Source of the DNA: Sindora glabra
Lineage: Eukaryota > Streptophyta > Magnoliopsida > Fabales > Fabaceae
Length of the DNA stretch: 64,000 nt
Assembly: GCA_020226215.1 (NCBI GenBank)
Contig: CM035230.1
Span: 22,859,883-22,923,882, forward strand
Reading direction: 5' to 3'
This document shows, piece by piece, positions 13,293-23,864 of this stretch (the first letter of the stretch is position 1; the number at the start of each line of letters is the position of its first letter). The notes below the pieces were generated by a model. That model had not been told where the DNA came from. It did not search any database and saw only the letters and a program-made list of their open reading frames with translations. Position numbers and translations under genes: made by a program.

Positions 13293-13648
13293 TAAATTTT
13301 TTTTTAAATTTAAAATTAAATTGTCGTATATTTCAAATTATATGTTCTTTATTTTAATTTACTTGACCCGTTTAATAATTTATTTAAATTTAATTTAATT
13401 TATTTTAATGTAAATTATACAATTATAATATATCAATAGTATTATTAATAATGTTTAACAATTTGATCCAACATAAAAAATTAATACTCATAAAGCAATG
13501 GTAAAAATAATATTTATATAAATAAACTAATATATATACATCATCTATGTAAATGTGCACACATAGAAAATATAAAAATATATAAACAAAATATACTATG
13601 GGGAAGTGGGGAGGTGCAAAATCACAGTGCACCGTGGTTGTCATCGTC

Positions 13649-13671
13649 ATCGTCATCATCATCATCATCCT
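13649..13671 (+). repeat. ATC trinucleotide run (poly-Asp on the minus strand)
   Basis: Trinucleotide repeat of CATCGT/CATCAT units in the last exon of the TNPA-like gene, coding ten consecutive Asp residues near the C terminus. Confidence 0.8.
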
Positions 13672-13833
13672 GACTACGAGGATGATAAAATGACGGTGGC
13701 GGCTGAGCGGTAGGTGCAGGCGCAAATCTACTCGGCCTAGGCGGTGTAGCAGCAGCAAATGGAGGCGGCGGTAGGACGATACCCTGCTGTCTAAGGATCG
13801 AGGTCATCTCAGTGAGATAAGTCCCAAACTGCT

Positions 13834-13937
13834 GCTGCATCTACTGCTGCTGCTGCATCATCTCCTGCTGCTGTATAATCTGCTGCTGCTGCTGATCAAG
13901 CCGCTGCTGCTGCTGCTGATCAAGCCGCTGCTGCTAC
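13834..13937 (+). repeat. CTG trinucleotide repeat (poly-Gln on the minus strand)
   Basis: Interrupted CTG array that encodes the glutamine-rich segment of the TNPA-like protein. CTGCTGCTGATCAAGC is itself duplicated head to tail. Two of the four in-frame TAG codons of the gene fall in this stretch. Confidence 0.85.
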
Positions 13938-15610
13938 TGCTGAATCAATAGCTGGCTCTGCTCAACCTGCTCCCGACTCTAGTGTAACTGCTCCTACAAC
14001 TCACCGACCAGAGACACGGTCTGTGAGCTCGTCGCCGTGCTAGAAGTCCCCATCGAACGATAAGTTTGACCAGCAAGTACACGCCCAACAGCCTTCCTGT
14101 ACCCTCGACGAGTGCCAAGTACCTCATCGGCGATGGCAGCCTCATCTAACTGTACAGGAGTCGTAGGCAAGCTAGTTGATGATACACTAGACTGTACATG
14201 CTGAGTCATGAGCTCAGTCATCCTCGCCTTAAATTATTAAAAAAAAGTAATAAGAAATCTATCTTAGAAGATATATTTGTAAAATTTTATTTAAATTATG
14301 AAATTCAAACAACTTACATGTTGCCCCTGAGGGATCGGATGCACCCACTCCCCCGACCTGTATGTGTGTCGGTCCCTAAAGTTATCGGGCACCGACTGCA
14401 GCTCACCAGTATCTCTGTTTCTCTGTTCAATTTTTGCAACAAAAAAAAGGATGAAGGGTTGTAATGCTATTTAACAAATGGATATATTTAAAAAAGATAG
14501 AAAAAATTTAAATTACCTTATCAAAGCGATGTGCAGCAATAGACTTTGACCCATGCCGGTCATTCACGACCTTCTGTGTTCTATTATTTGTATTTCTTGC
14601 AGACAACTCCTGCAAATTAAGAGAAAAAAGTTAAATTTTAATGTTCACAATCTACTAATTGTGAAATATTGACATAATACCATAAAATATCATACTTACC
14701 CTGTACTCGTCACTATCAAAGAAATCCATACACCTCTGCCATGTCTGCGGTGAGACAGACCGAGGCACACAACGTCGAGCTCGATCCAAGTCATACTTCT
14801 CGTATCGATCACCTCCATGCTCTAAGAAATACTTATTCAACCTGTACTTCCAATCTCGGTACAGGTCGGCAGCAGTCCGCATCAAACCAAAGAGTGCTTT
14901 ATCCCGATCACCCTCGGAGATGCCCTGGAACTCGAAATGGGACTGCATTATAAGACATTTAATAAATTTATAAGTCATATATTTAGAAATTTCAATCTCA
15001 AAGACATTAATTCAAAAGGAAATGGATACTTACGCAAACCTCCTGCACAACTCTATCTCGAATCTCCTGAGGTACAGCCCGCCATGACTTATAATAGGGC
15101 GGCACGTGGGCGCGGATCATGCTATCAATATCACGAGGGAGATGACTGGCATTCTCACCAACCGCATGCCATATACCAGTCGTATCAAACTGTACAGGCA
15201 CCGGTCTGCCTCCACCCCTACCAATCTTCTCATGCAGTCTTAGGGACCTATTTGGCCCCCTCTTCTTAGCAGGTGCTACTTTATTTAATAAAGAAAAATA
15301 TTAACAAAATAAACATAATATTTAATCAAGCTTAGGTATGCACAATTAATAACAAATACCTGAGCCCTGACACTGAGATGGAATACGGCTGGGTCGCTCC
15401 GGTGGGTCGCCTCCAGCATCACCTCCGTGGTATCGTGCCTCGACATCTGCCATAACTAAAATAATACACATCATATAAGTAATTAAAAAGAACTCAATGT
15501 CCAGTTGAAGGATGAAATGGTTCAATCTCTTACAATCACATTTATTATTTTAATAATCATGCTTACACAATTATGAGTTGTAGTTGTAGTTTGAATATGT
15601 TATTTTTTTC

Positions 15611-18600
15611 CTAATCAGAATCAGTGTCGGTGAACCTAACAGACTGATGGTCATCGGATTCTCCTTCATTATCAGATTGTGTGAGCTCCTCATCCATATA
15701 ATCATTAATTGTTTCGTCTTCAAGGCTCTCGTCATCATTGATGAAGGTGTCTTCTCCATGAGCACCAGGTCCAACATTCCTGTGCGTTGGAAAGATTGAA
15801 GGACTATTTCTTTCATTACCTAGATGTACTAGATTGAAATCTCCCAGATCAACTGTGAGGTTGAAGTTGGATGAGTTACTATCCTGCAGAAATAACAAGT
15901 CTTGTGCATTATCTCCATCACTGGGTAGATCCCATATATCGTGATGCACCATATTATGGACGACCCTCCAATTTGGTCCATTAAGGAGATCCTCGATATA
16001 AAACACTTGTTTTGCTTGAGTAGTAAGTATGTAAGGATCATCCTTGTACCATTGTCCGTTGATGGAGATACTTGTGATATTCTTGTCAGTATAAACTTTC
16101 TTCTTTGTAGGATCAGTGTCATACCACTTGCATTTAAATAAAGTCACATTGTACTTATTTAAATAAGTCAACTCAATTATTTCTTCCAGTACACCATAAA
16201 ACATGTTGCCATCAATCCCTGGAACAGAAATGCCACTATTTTGCGTTTTATGCTTCTTATCCCGAGCTTTGGCTATAAAACGTACTCCATTCACAATACA
16301 CGCAGAGTATACCATGTTAGTGAAACTGGGACCGAATACTAATGACAGTAACTCTTCGGTGGCCTCTGGGGAACCGTTCCTATGTAAATAGTACATCTAC
16401 AAAAGTAGCAATTATTCCAAGAATTAAATTAAAATATCAACAAGAGAAATGAACAATATTTAAGATATCCGTTCAATGGATTTAGGAAGAAAAAAATCCT
16501 TACCTTCGAGTAAAACCAGGAGAGGAATTTGGTTCTCTGTAAGTTATCAATATCTTCAGCACCACTTCGTTCGAGTTCCAATTGATGCTCACTGTAGAAC
16601 ATAACAATCTTAGTCTATTGTAATCACAAAAAGGAGAAGAACATAATTGAAGTTTAAGATACTCACTGGAGATATTTTTCAATCTCAGTACAATTATTCA
16701 AGATGTACCATACTGCAATATCCCGATCCTTCCTATCGAAATGAGAAATTATCTTCTTCCCTATCGGTCGACATTGGGACTGGAACACCGACAATGTCCT
16801 TCTTGTTTGACTAGGTGTTACATCTTGATTTCTATCAGAGCGGTTGAATCTAGTTTCCACTCCTTCCAAATACATGGAGAAAAATGTTAACGCCTCATCA
16901 ACAATATATCCTTCTGCAATTGAACCCTCCGGTCGAGCACGATTTCGAATGTAATCCTTTAACTTTTTTATATACCTCTCATATGGGTACATCCACCGAA
17001 AATGAACGGGTCCTCCTTCCAATGCTTCATCTGGCAGATGCATCACCAAGTGAACCATTATGTCAAAAAATGCTGGGGGGTATATCCTCTCAAGCTTGCA
17101 CAAAATTATGATAATGTCTTGTTTGGCTTGCAGAATATCCTCCCTGTTAAGAGTTCTAGCACATATTTGACTAAAGAAATTGCATAACTCGACAAGTGGA
17201 TATGATAATTCCTTTGGCAAAAAAGGCCGGACACCTAGTCCTAACAATCTTTGCATAATAACATGACAATCATGTGATTTCGACCCCTTTAACTTTAGGT
17301 CACGATCTGTGACATTCTTACTAAGACTCCCAGCAAAGCTATCTGGAAATTTCACATTCTTTATATACTGGCAAAATCATTTTCGCTCTTCTTGGTTAAG
17401 CGTATATCCAACATGTGTCTTGAAAAGTTAACCCCTCTGCTTATACAGATGCAAGTTAGGCCTTATCTTCATGTCTGCCAAATCTCGTCTTGCATTGTCT
17501 GTATCCTTTGTTTTGTGCTCAATCTCCAATAATGTACCCAAGATGCTATCACATACATTTTTCTCGACATGCATGACGTCAATGTTATGCCTTAAGTTCA
17601 TTGTTGGCCAATAAGGAAGATTAAAAAATATACTTCTCTTACTCCAATTAAGTTCGTCGGCACCTCTCTTTCGCTTTACACCACCAAATTCAGCATGTTT
17701 TCCTGGAAGTCTCTGTGGCACTCTGGCCAACTGTTCCATGATAACATTATTGGTAAGAGGTCGAGGAGGGGGTCTCCTCTCCGACCTTCCATTGAATTCC
17801 TTCATATTTCTCTATGTGAGACTTCTTGGAAGCCAACGACGATGACCCACGTAAGCTGTTTTTCCTCTAACTCGAATTGACGGAGTATCCGAATTACATG
17901 TAGGACATGCTTTGTATCCTTGCCCGCTCCATCCGGATAGACTACTTCGAGCAGGAAAATCATTAATAGTCCAGAGCAATGCTGCCCGCATATTGAACAC
18001 CGTATTTGTATTTGCATCTCGAGTTTCAACTCCTCTCTCCCAGAGATCCCTCAACTCTTCTACGACCGGCTGTAAGAACACATCGATATCTTTACCTGGC
18101 GATTGCGGCCCTGGGATTAATAGGGTCAACATGAAAAAAGATTGCTTCATGCATATCCATGGTGGCAAGTTGTAAGTAGTCATAACCACTGGCCACATGC
18201 TATAAGATAGGTTCCTATCACCAAAAGGATTAAATCCATCTGCACTTAAACCCAACCTGACATTTCGTGGGTCAGCGGAGAAATTAGGATACCTCTTATC
18301 GAACTCCTGCCAAGCTTTTTCATCCACGGGATGTCGCATTACTCCATCTTCTTTTGATTTTCTAGTGTGATGCCATATCATATTTTTTGCAGTATGTCTC
18401 GACCGATATAGACGCTGTAGTCGAGGAGTTAAAGGAAAATATCAAACCACTTTTTAGGGCATCTTCTTTCCTTTTGTAGTTTTATTTACCCATCGACTCT
18501 CCCCACAAATTGGACAATTATATTTAGAAGCATGATCTTTCCAAAAAAGTGCGCAATCATGTTTGCATACATGGATTGATTCATACCCCAACCCCAACTT

Positions 18601-19221
18601 GTTGAGCCATTTCCTTGCACCATAGTACGAATTAGGCAATTTATTATCATTTGGAAGTGCCTCTTTTAATAATCGAAGAAGAGCATCAAATGATTTGTTT
18701 GTCCACTTATGCAGAACCTTCAAATGCATAAGTTTGACCAAGAAGTTCAATGCTAAAAATGCTGTGCAACCTGGATACAACTCTATTTCTACTTGCTCAA
18801 ATAGGTTATCACAGTTACTATATTTTGTTCCAATGTCTTCGTCAGCCGCATTCTCACACATGTACTCGTCATCGTGAAAATCAACTTCAGTTGCCTCAGG
18901 GCCAATGAAATCATGTATAATATCTGCCAGCTCATCTCTATTGTTAGGAGATATCCCACTAGTTCCTCTAGAAGTCGAAACATCTGCTTCACCATGATGT
19001 ACCCAATTTATGTATAATGGATGAAATCCATTATCTATAATATGCGCCTCCAATGTTAGTAATGGCTGGAATATTAAATTCACACACTTTTTGCATGGAC
19101 ATCTTACCATACCCCTTTCATCGGCAAAGTTTTTGGCTCTTTGAACAAATCTTACTACACCATTCCAATACTCATCTGACAATCGATTTGGTAGATGAAT
19201 CCAACTTTTATCGACAGACAT
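15611..19221 (-). pseudogene. TNP2: TNP2-type CACTA transposase, stop-broken
   Basis: Main transposase of the element. Exons 16667-19221, 16504-16591 and 15611-16396 join in phase across GT-AG introns to about 1,142 codons, the usual TNP2 length. N-terminal transposase-associated zinc domain (MSVDKSWIHLPNR, then CPCKKCVN), then a C-x2-C pair near CPICGESRW. The Transposase_21 core follows (LGLSADGFNPFG, ACPTCNSDTP, then NLRHNIDVMHVEKNV), with catalytic-type Asp in LSADG and IDVMH. DUF4218 is exon 1's end (SHDCHVIMQRLL, HFRWMYPYERYIKKLKDY) and DUF4216 is exon 3 (GVRFIAKARDKKHKTQNSG). Five in-frame stops in exon 1: TAA 18454, TGA 18442, TAG 17812, TAA 17428, TGA 17377; three at least fit C-to-T change of CAA, CGA or TGG. 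Otherwise the frame is continuous, so decay is recent compared with the Harbinger remnant. Confidence 0.92.
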
Positions 19222-19442
19222 TGTATCACTGAACAGGAAGGAAATTGCTGTAGGTGAAATAAAGTATGTTGATTAATGTTTGACAGTCACCCTAAATGCA
19301 CCGTATCACTCCAATTTTAAAGGGTAGGATCCTATCCTATTCGAGATATTTCTATAGTTATTATTTTTTTCAATTTATCCACGTTCATCGATTGACTCGT
19401 GCAGAAATTTTGGCAGCATCTCCCTATGGTTCTCCAAGTGCC

Positions 19443-19466
19443 TAAACTATACACGTGTATAGTTTA
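19443..19466. repeat. 24-bp perfect palindrome with central CACGTG
   Basis: Perfect inverted repeat centred on CACGTG, 222-245 bases upstream of the TNP2 start codon. It is the core of a larger interrupted palindrome (19415-19490): left arm AGCATC plus GTTCTCC (19415-19420, 19429-19435), right arm GGAGAAC plus GATGCT (19472-19478, 19485-19490). The CACGTG centre is a possible bZIP/bHLH site. Confidence 0.85.
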
Positions 19467-19582
19467 TACCCGGAGAACAGTTAGGATGCTAAGATATTTC
19501 CACAATATCAAACAAGAGCCCGATAAATTGTTAATAATAACTACATGATAATATCTCAAACTGTCTAACTTTTCAGGACAAT

Positions 19583-19624
19583 TCAAGGGTTGATTGATGT
19601 TCAGAAAACATCCAACCCTTGAAC
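19583..19624. repeat. Hairpin upstream of TNP2
   Basis: Inverted repeat with perfect 11-bp outer arms TTCAAGGGTTG and CAACCCTTGAA and inner arms GATGTT and AACATC, with a loop of a few bases. It lies about 360-400 bases upstream of the transposase start. Could be a protein-binding site or part of the transcript leader. Confidence 0.75.
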
Positions 19625-19910
19625 GGGTCTAAGCTTATAATTTAAATGCAAATGCAGTTCTATTTTAAATTATTGTAAAAATATATTTACAATAATTAAA
19701 ATTAATAATACAATATTTTATGAGTATCGTTGTTTAAGTGTCAGTACTGTTATTTACGTAACTTATTATGTAGATTATTAATTTTTCTAAATATTCATAA
19801 CAACCATTATGTTTCACAATAAGCTTCTGGGAATTCAAAAGTATCATCTACTTTACTATATTGATAAGGTGCACAATTCAGCTTCTTTATAGAGAGGTGT
19901 ATACTATGAA

Positions 19911-20775
19911 TACGGACTTCCTAGTTGTAAATTTAAGTAAGTTTAGTTTTATAAAGTGTATATTATTTATAAGATGCACAATTCAGCTTCTTTATTTTAG
20001 TAAATGTTGTTTTATCCAAGAGGAGGGTGATTTTCATGCGAACTTCCTAGCGTTTTGAAATTTTTAATTTTTATGTAATGCAAATATCATAATTTGGATT
20101 GTTAGGGTTTTATTTTTATGTAGTCTCTAGTTTAATTGAATTTTTCTTAGTATGTGGTGAAAATAATACAATTTAAATTTTTAAGTTTCAATCTCAATTA
20201 AAAAAAAGATTATATTATTGTAATCTCTTATTTTTTAAGATAGATTTATATATTTATTCTAATTTTCTATCTTACATTATCTCATCGAATCTAATAAGTT
20301 TGAAGTTTCCTAAATTGCATCATAAATTTTATATTTTGTGTACGGACTTCCTAGTTGTAAATTTAAGTAAGTTTAATTTTATAAGGTGTATATTATTTAT
20401 AAGATGCACAATTCAGCTTCTTTATTTAAGTAAATGTTGTTTTATCCAAGAGGGGGGTGATTTTCATGCGAACTTCCTAGTGTTTTGAAATTTTTAATTT
20501 TTATGTAATGTAAATATTATAATTTCGATTGTTAGGATTTTATTTTTATGTAGTCTCTAGTTTAATTGAATTTTTCTTAGTATGTGGTGTAAATAATACA
20601 ATTTGAATTATTATGTTTCAATCTTAATTGAAAAAGAGATTATATTATCGTAATCTCTTATTTTCTAAGATAAATTAATATATTTATTCTAATTTTCTAT
20701 CTTACATTATTTCATCAAATCTAGTAAGTTTGAAGTTTCTTAAATTGCATCACAAATTTTAAATTTTGTGAATAA
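19911..20775 (+). repeat. 430-bp tandem duplication inside the CACTA element
   Basis: Two head-to-tail copies (about 19911-20340 and 20341-20775) that differ at scattered bases. Both open with TACGGACTTCCTAGTTGTAA and contain GATGCACAATTCAGCTTC and GTGATTTTCATGCGAACTTC. A partial extra piece of the unit (GGTGCACAATTCAGCTTC) sits just before, at 19868. Non-coding; it lies between the TNP2 start and the right subterminal region. Confidence 0.85.
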
Positions 20776-21317
20776 AATATCATAACTATTTTATCTTACA
20801 TTATTCTAAATGAATAATCTACACATATATTGTATACTTCAAAATTATAAATTGAGAGATGCATATATAATAATAATCAAATTTATATTTATAAAATTAA
20901 TGCTAAGTTAAATTTACATAAATAAATTTAAAATTTACAATATGCAAAATTAAATAATACAAAATTTCATATTAAATTAAACATACTATCAATTCCATTA
21001 ATTCATTGTAAACTATTTGAATAAATTAAATATATTAGTACACAAAAAAAATTATACTTTTCTATTTACGTACCTCAATGGTAAAAATCTACTAATCAAC
21101 TCTGAATACTCTCCACGAACTAAGAAAAGTGCTAATAATAACTAACAAATTAAAAAATATAACATACAAAATTAATACATATCAACATATATAAAAAATA
21201 AATATACTAAAATTAAAAAAATTAAAAGAGAGAGAGAATTCAGGAACTTACCTCAGGTCCAGAAATTTCAAACGCGCAAATGAGGAGGGAGGAGGCGCGG
21301 GGAATAAATAGCCTCCG

Positions 21318-21900
21318 CCTGCTTTCAGCGACGACAAAAAAATTCGATCGTCGCTGAAGCTTTCAGCGACAATCGAATTTTTTTTCAGCGACGACATTGT
21401 CGTCGCTAAAAGTTTTATTTTCACCGACGACAATGTCATCGCTAAAGCCATTGTCATCGCTGAAAATTGAACTTTCAGCGACGACTCTATCGTCGCTGAA
21501 AATGTTGGCCTTCTGCGATACTATGTCGTCGCTGAAAGGTCAGTTTTCAGCGACAACAAGTGTTGTCGCTGAAAATTGGATTTTCAACGACGACATAGTC
21601 GTCGCTGAAGGCCAAAATTTTTTTGAAAAATTATTAGGCCTTCTACGACGACGTTGTCGTCGCTGAAAGCCTAGCATTTTCAGCGATGACTTTATCGTTG
21701 CTGAAGGGAAAAATTTCCTGCCCGATTGCCAAAATTCCCCGCCCAAATTTTTTTAGGCTTTTAGCGACGACAAAAGCCTATTTCTTCCCGCCCCCAATTC
21801 TGTTCACTCTGAAAAGTTTTTCTATTTTTTTTTACGACAATAGTCGCCGGAAATACCTTTAGCGACTACCAAAATTTTGTCGCCACTAAAAGTGTCATCG
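21318..21900. repeat. CACTA right subterminal repeat array
   Basis: Dense copies of TTCAGCGACGACA and its reverse, many as palindromic pairs, the same unit as at the left end. Translated frames across it only echo the repeat and are not genes. Confidence 0.9.
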
Positions 21901-21910
21901 TTATTACTGC

Positions 21911-21924
21911 TTTTTGTTGTAGTG
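21911..21924 (-). repeat. CACTA right terminal inverted repeat
   Basis: Reads CACTACAACAAAAA on the minus strand. The following TAC is the target-site duplication matching the left flank. Confidence 0.93.
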
Positions 21925-21927
21925 TAC

Positions 21928-23557
21928 ATGTGTGTTAAATTACTAATATACCACTCCTGTTAGCCATCACTAAAAATAAAAAATAATTAAAAAAAATAGA
22001 CAGTAAACTCTAATAGAAATCTCTTCCTTCTAATTTATAATAATTAAAATTTCAATCAAATTTGAATAACAAGCGGTCATACTCAAAGATTTAAATTGTA
22101 ATTACAATTGCGATTGCGATCGCATTGCCATAACGGTAAATGCAAGAAAATACAACCATGGAGATTCAAATTTGCCAAAAATCACAAATGCCATCTAATC
22201 TACAACTATGATATTGCCCTCAATATTACAATCGTAAACTATTTTTTAAATCTTAAATACTTACGATCAATCAAACAATAAAATATAAAATATTAAGAGT
22301 GTTAAGAAAAGATACATTTCCTCTAAATTGATATAAACTCTATGATAATCATCTATAATTATTTCTATAAAATAATTATGATTGATATGGATCACTTTCT
22401 GTCGTCTTTGGATAAATTAATAGACGATAATGATATCTTATAGCTGGGACTTCTATCAGCTGCCCATGTGATTCTTTGGTTAATATGAATTCCCCTCAAT
22501 TAATGAAAAATATCTATTCTTCTTGTTTAATGCAGAACATGACATGCTCAGCCAAGCCAGTATAAAAATTAAAGAATTACATTCAGATAATGGATAATAA
22601 TTAATTACAGTTTATTATATTCTTTTATAAATATTTAGTTGCATTTTTAAATTTTTTTATTAATTCATTATATATGATAATTATGATTAAATTAAAGTTA
22701 TATAAAATAACTTTTATTTTAATAAAAATTATAAGAAGTAAACTATTAAAATTTCCAGATATATTAACTTTACCTTTCTTTTAACTTTGATCTTTATTAT
22801 CCTCATTCTAATGATATAAAAATAAAAACTCCTTTTTCTCAATCTCTTTGTCTAAGTCACAGTTTGATATTGCAGAGTAATTTTTGTGCATCTTTCAAGC
22901 AAAAGTGAATTATGTCGAAACAATCATTAAAAGATTTTACGACATATAAAATTAATTATATACAATTAATTATTATTCAATCATTGCACGAAAGAAGCTC
23001 AAGCTAAAGGTCACAAAGTTTCCTTCATAGAATGGATTGCAGTTTTAAGTTGATAATGGTCGACCGGCTCGTATTCGATCGGTCGGTTCTATAGGCCGAA
23101 TTTAATATATTTTTACATAAGCGTTCTATAATCGTCTTAGATTGGCCTAATTTAATATATTTTTATATGGATTTCACCCTTACACCAAAGTACATCATCA
23201 AAATTATTAATAAAAAAATTAAAGGATTTAATAATTATAAATTTAAAAATTATTTTTTATAAAATATTTTTTTCATATTTTTATATAAGAGTTCTATAAT
23301 CACCAATGGCTTTGATGATAAGTGCAAGGAGCCCATCTTTTTTATATGGGCGCAACTCGTTAGCCATATTGAATCATATCGGGCGAATTTAATCAAAGTT
23401 GTGTGGGAAGCTTATTCACGCCGTCAAAATTATATCTAATTATTCACAATTAATAGTTTAAAGTATTCATAATATTTCATTAAAACTTATGATATCTTAT
23501 TATTTCAAATATGATTAACCTATAAATGATCAAAATATATTCATTTAAATCAATTAA
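21928..23557. other. AT-rich intergenic DNA between the CACTA and first copia elements
   Basis: No gene seen. A short duplicated motif (AATTTAATATATTTTTA with AAG..GTTCTATAATC) occurs at about 23100, 23150 and 23275. A palindromic patch with GCGATTGCGATCGC lies near 22110. Confidence 0.5.
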
Positions 23558-23864
23558 TGTGAGAACATAAACCAAACAGCACCACTTAGCCTATTACACT
23601 GCTTCACCAACTTAACAAGTTGTCCTTGTTGTACCTGTTGTCCCAGCAGACTACAGTATTTGCAAGCTGTACCTACTGCGCTCCACTTATCCTAGCTATC
23701 GTTGTTCCACCACTCAAGCATGTGGCTAATTTTATAACATTTTTATTTTGCAAACTTTGCCTATAAAAAGGCACTCTGCTGTATCACACCAAAAAAAAAT
23801 AAGAAGTAATATACATTTAAAGCATTTAGCCTCTCTTCTCTCTTCTCTTGAGTATTTTTTTGAG
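23558..23864 (+). repeat. 5' LTR of copia element 1
   Basis: Starts TGTGAGAACA and holds a TATA-like CTATAAAAAGGC (23761) and a CT-rich tract. About 88 percent identical to the 3' LTR by eye. The two LTRs stop matching after GAGTA, so the mapped 3' limit is the end of homology rather than a proven LTR end. Confidence 0.82.

Larger units (their letters stand above)
13622..15453 (-). pseudogene. TNPA-like second CACTA protein (Transposase_24/En-Spm plant type), stop-broken
   Basis: Second gene of the CACTA element, likely the subterminal-repeat-binding protein. Six exons join in exact phase: 15360-15453, 15034-15275, 14700-14942, 14517-14609, 14318-14422 and 13622-14227, all with GT-AG introns, for about 460 codons. 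Start MADVEARYHGG. Exons 2-3 carry the conserved blocks GIWHAVGENA, PPYYKSWRAVPQEIRD, DWKYRLNKYFLEHGG and VSPQTWQRCMDFF, typical of the plant En/Spm domain. Exon 5 has the WVHPIPQGQH block, and the last exon ends in a glutamine-rich, then proline-rich, then poly-Asp tail. Four in-frame TAG codons lie in the glutamine-rich region, where CAG is the obvious ancestor. It starts 158 bases downstream of the TNP2 stop, on the same strand. Confidence 0.88.
12848..21924 (-). mobile_element. CACTA (En/Spm) DNA transposon, structurally complete
   Basis: A 9,077-bp element. The left end reads CACTACAGCAAAAA and the right end, on the other strand, CACTACAACAAAAA: the terminal inverted repeat of the superfamily. 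It is flanked on both sides by the 3-bp target duplication TAC (12845-12847 and 21925-21927), the size expected for CACTA insertions. Inside are repeat-dense subterminal regions, a TNP2 transposase gene and a TNPA-like gene, both minus strand and both carrying in-frame stops. The element probably cannot move by itself but could be moved by a relative recognising the same ends. Confidence 0.95.

Noticed and set aside
14741..15269. Plus-strand frames across the TNPA-like exons
   Set aside because: Shadows of the minus-strand exons, which have conserved motifs and matched splice phases.
21248..21746. Overlapping open frames on both strands with repeated SSLK peptides
   Set aside because: They are translations of the CACTA subterminal repeat unit, not genes.
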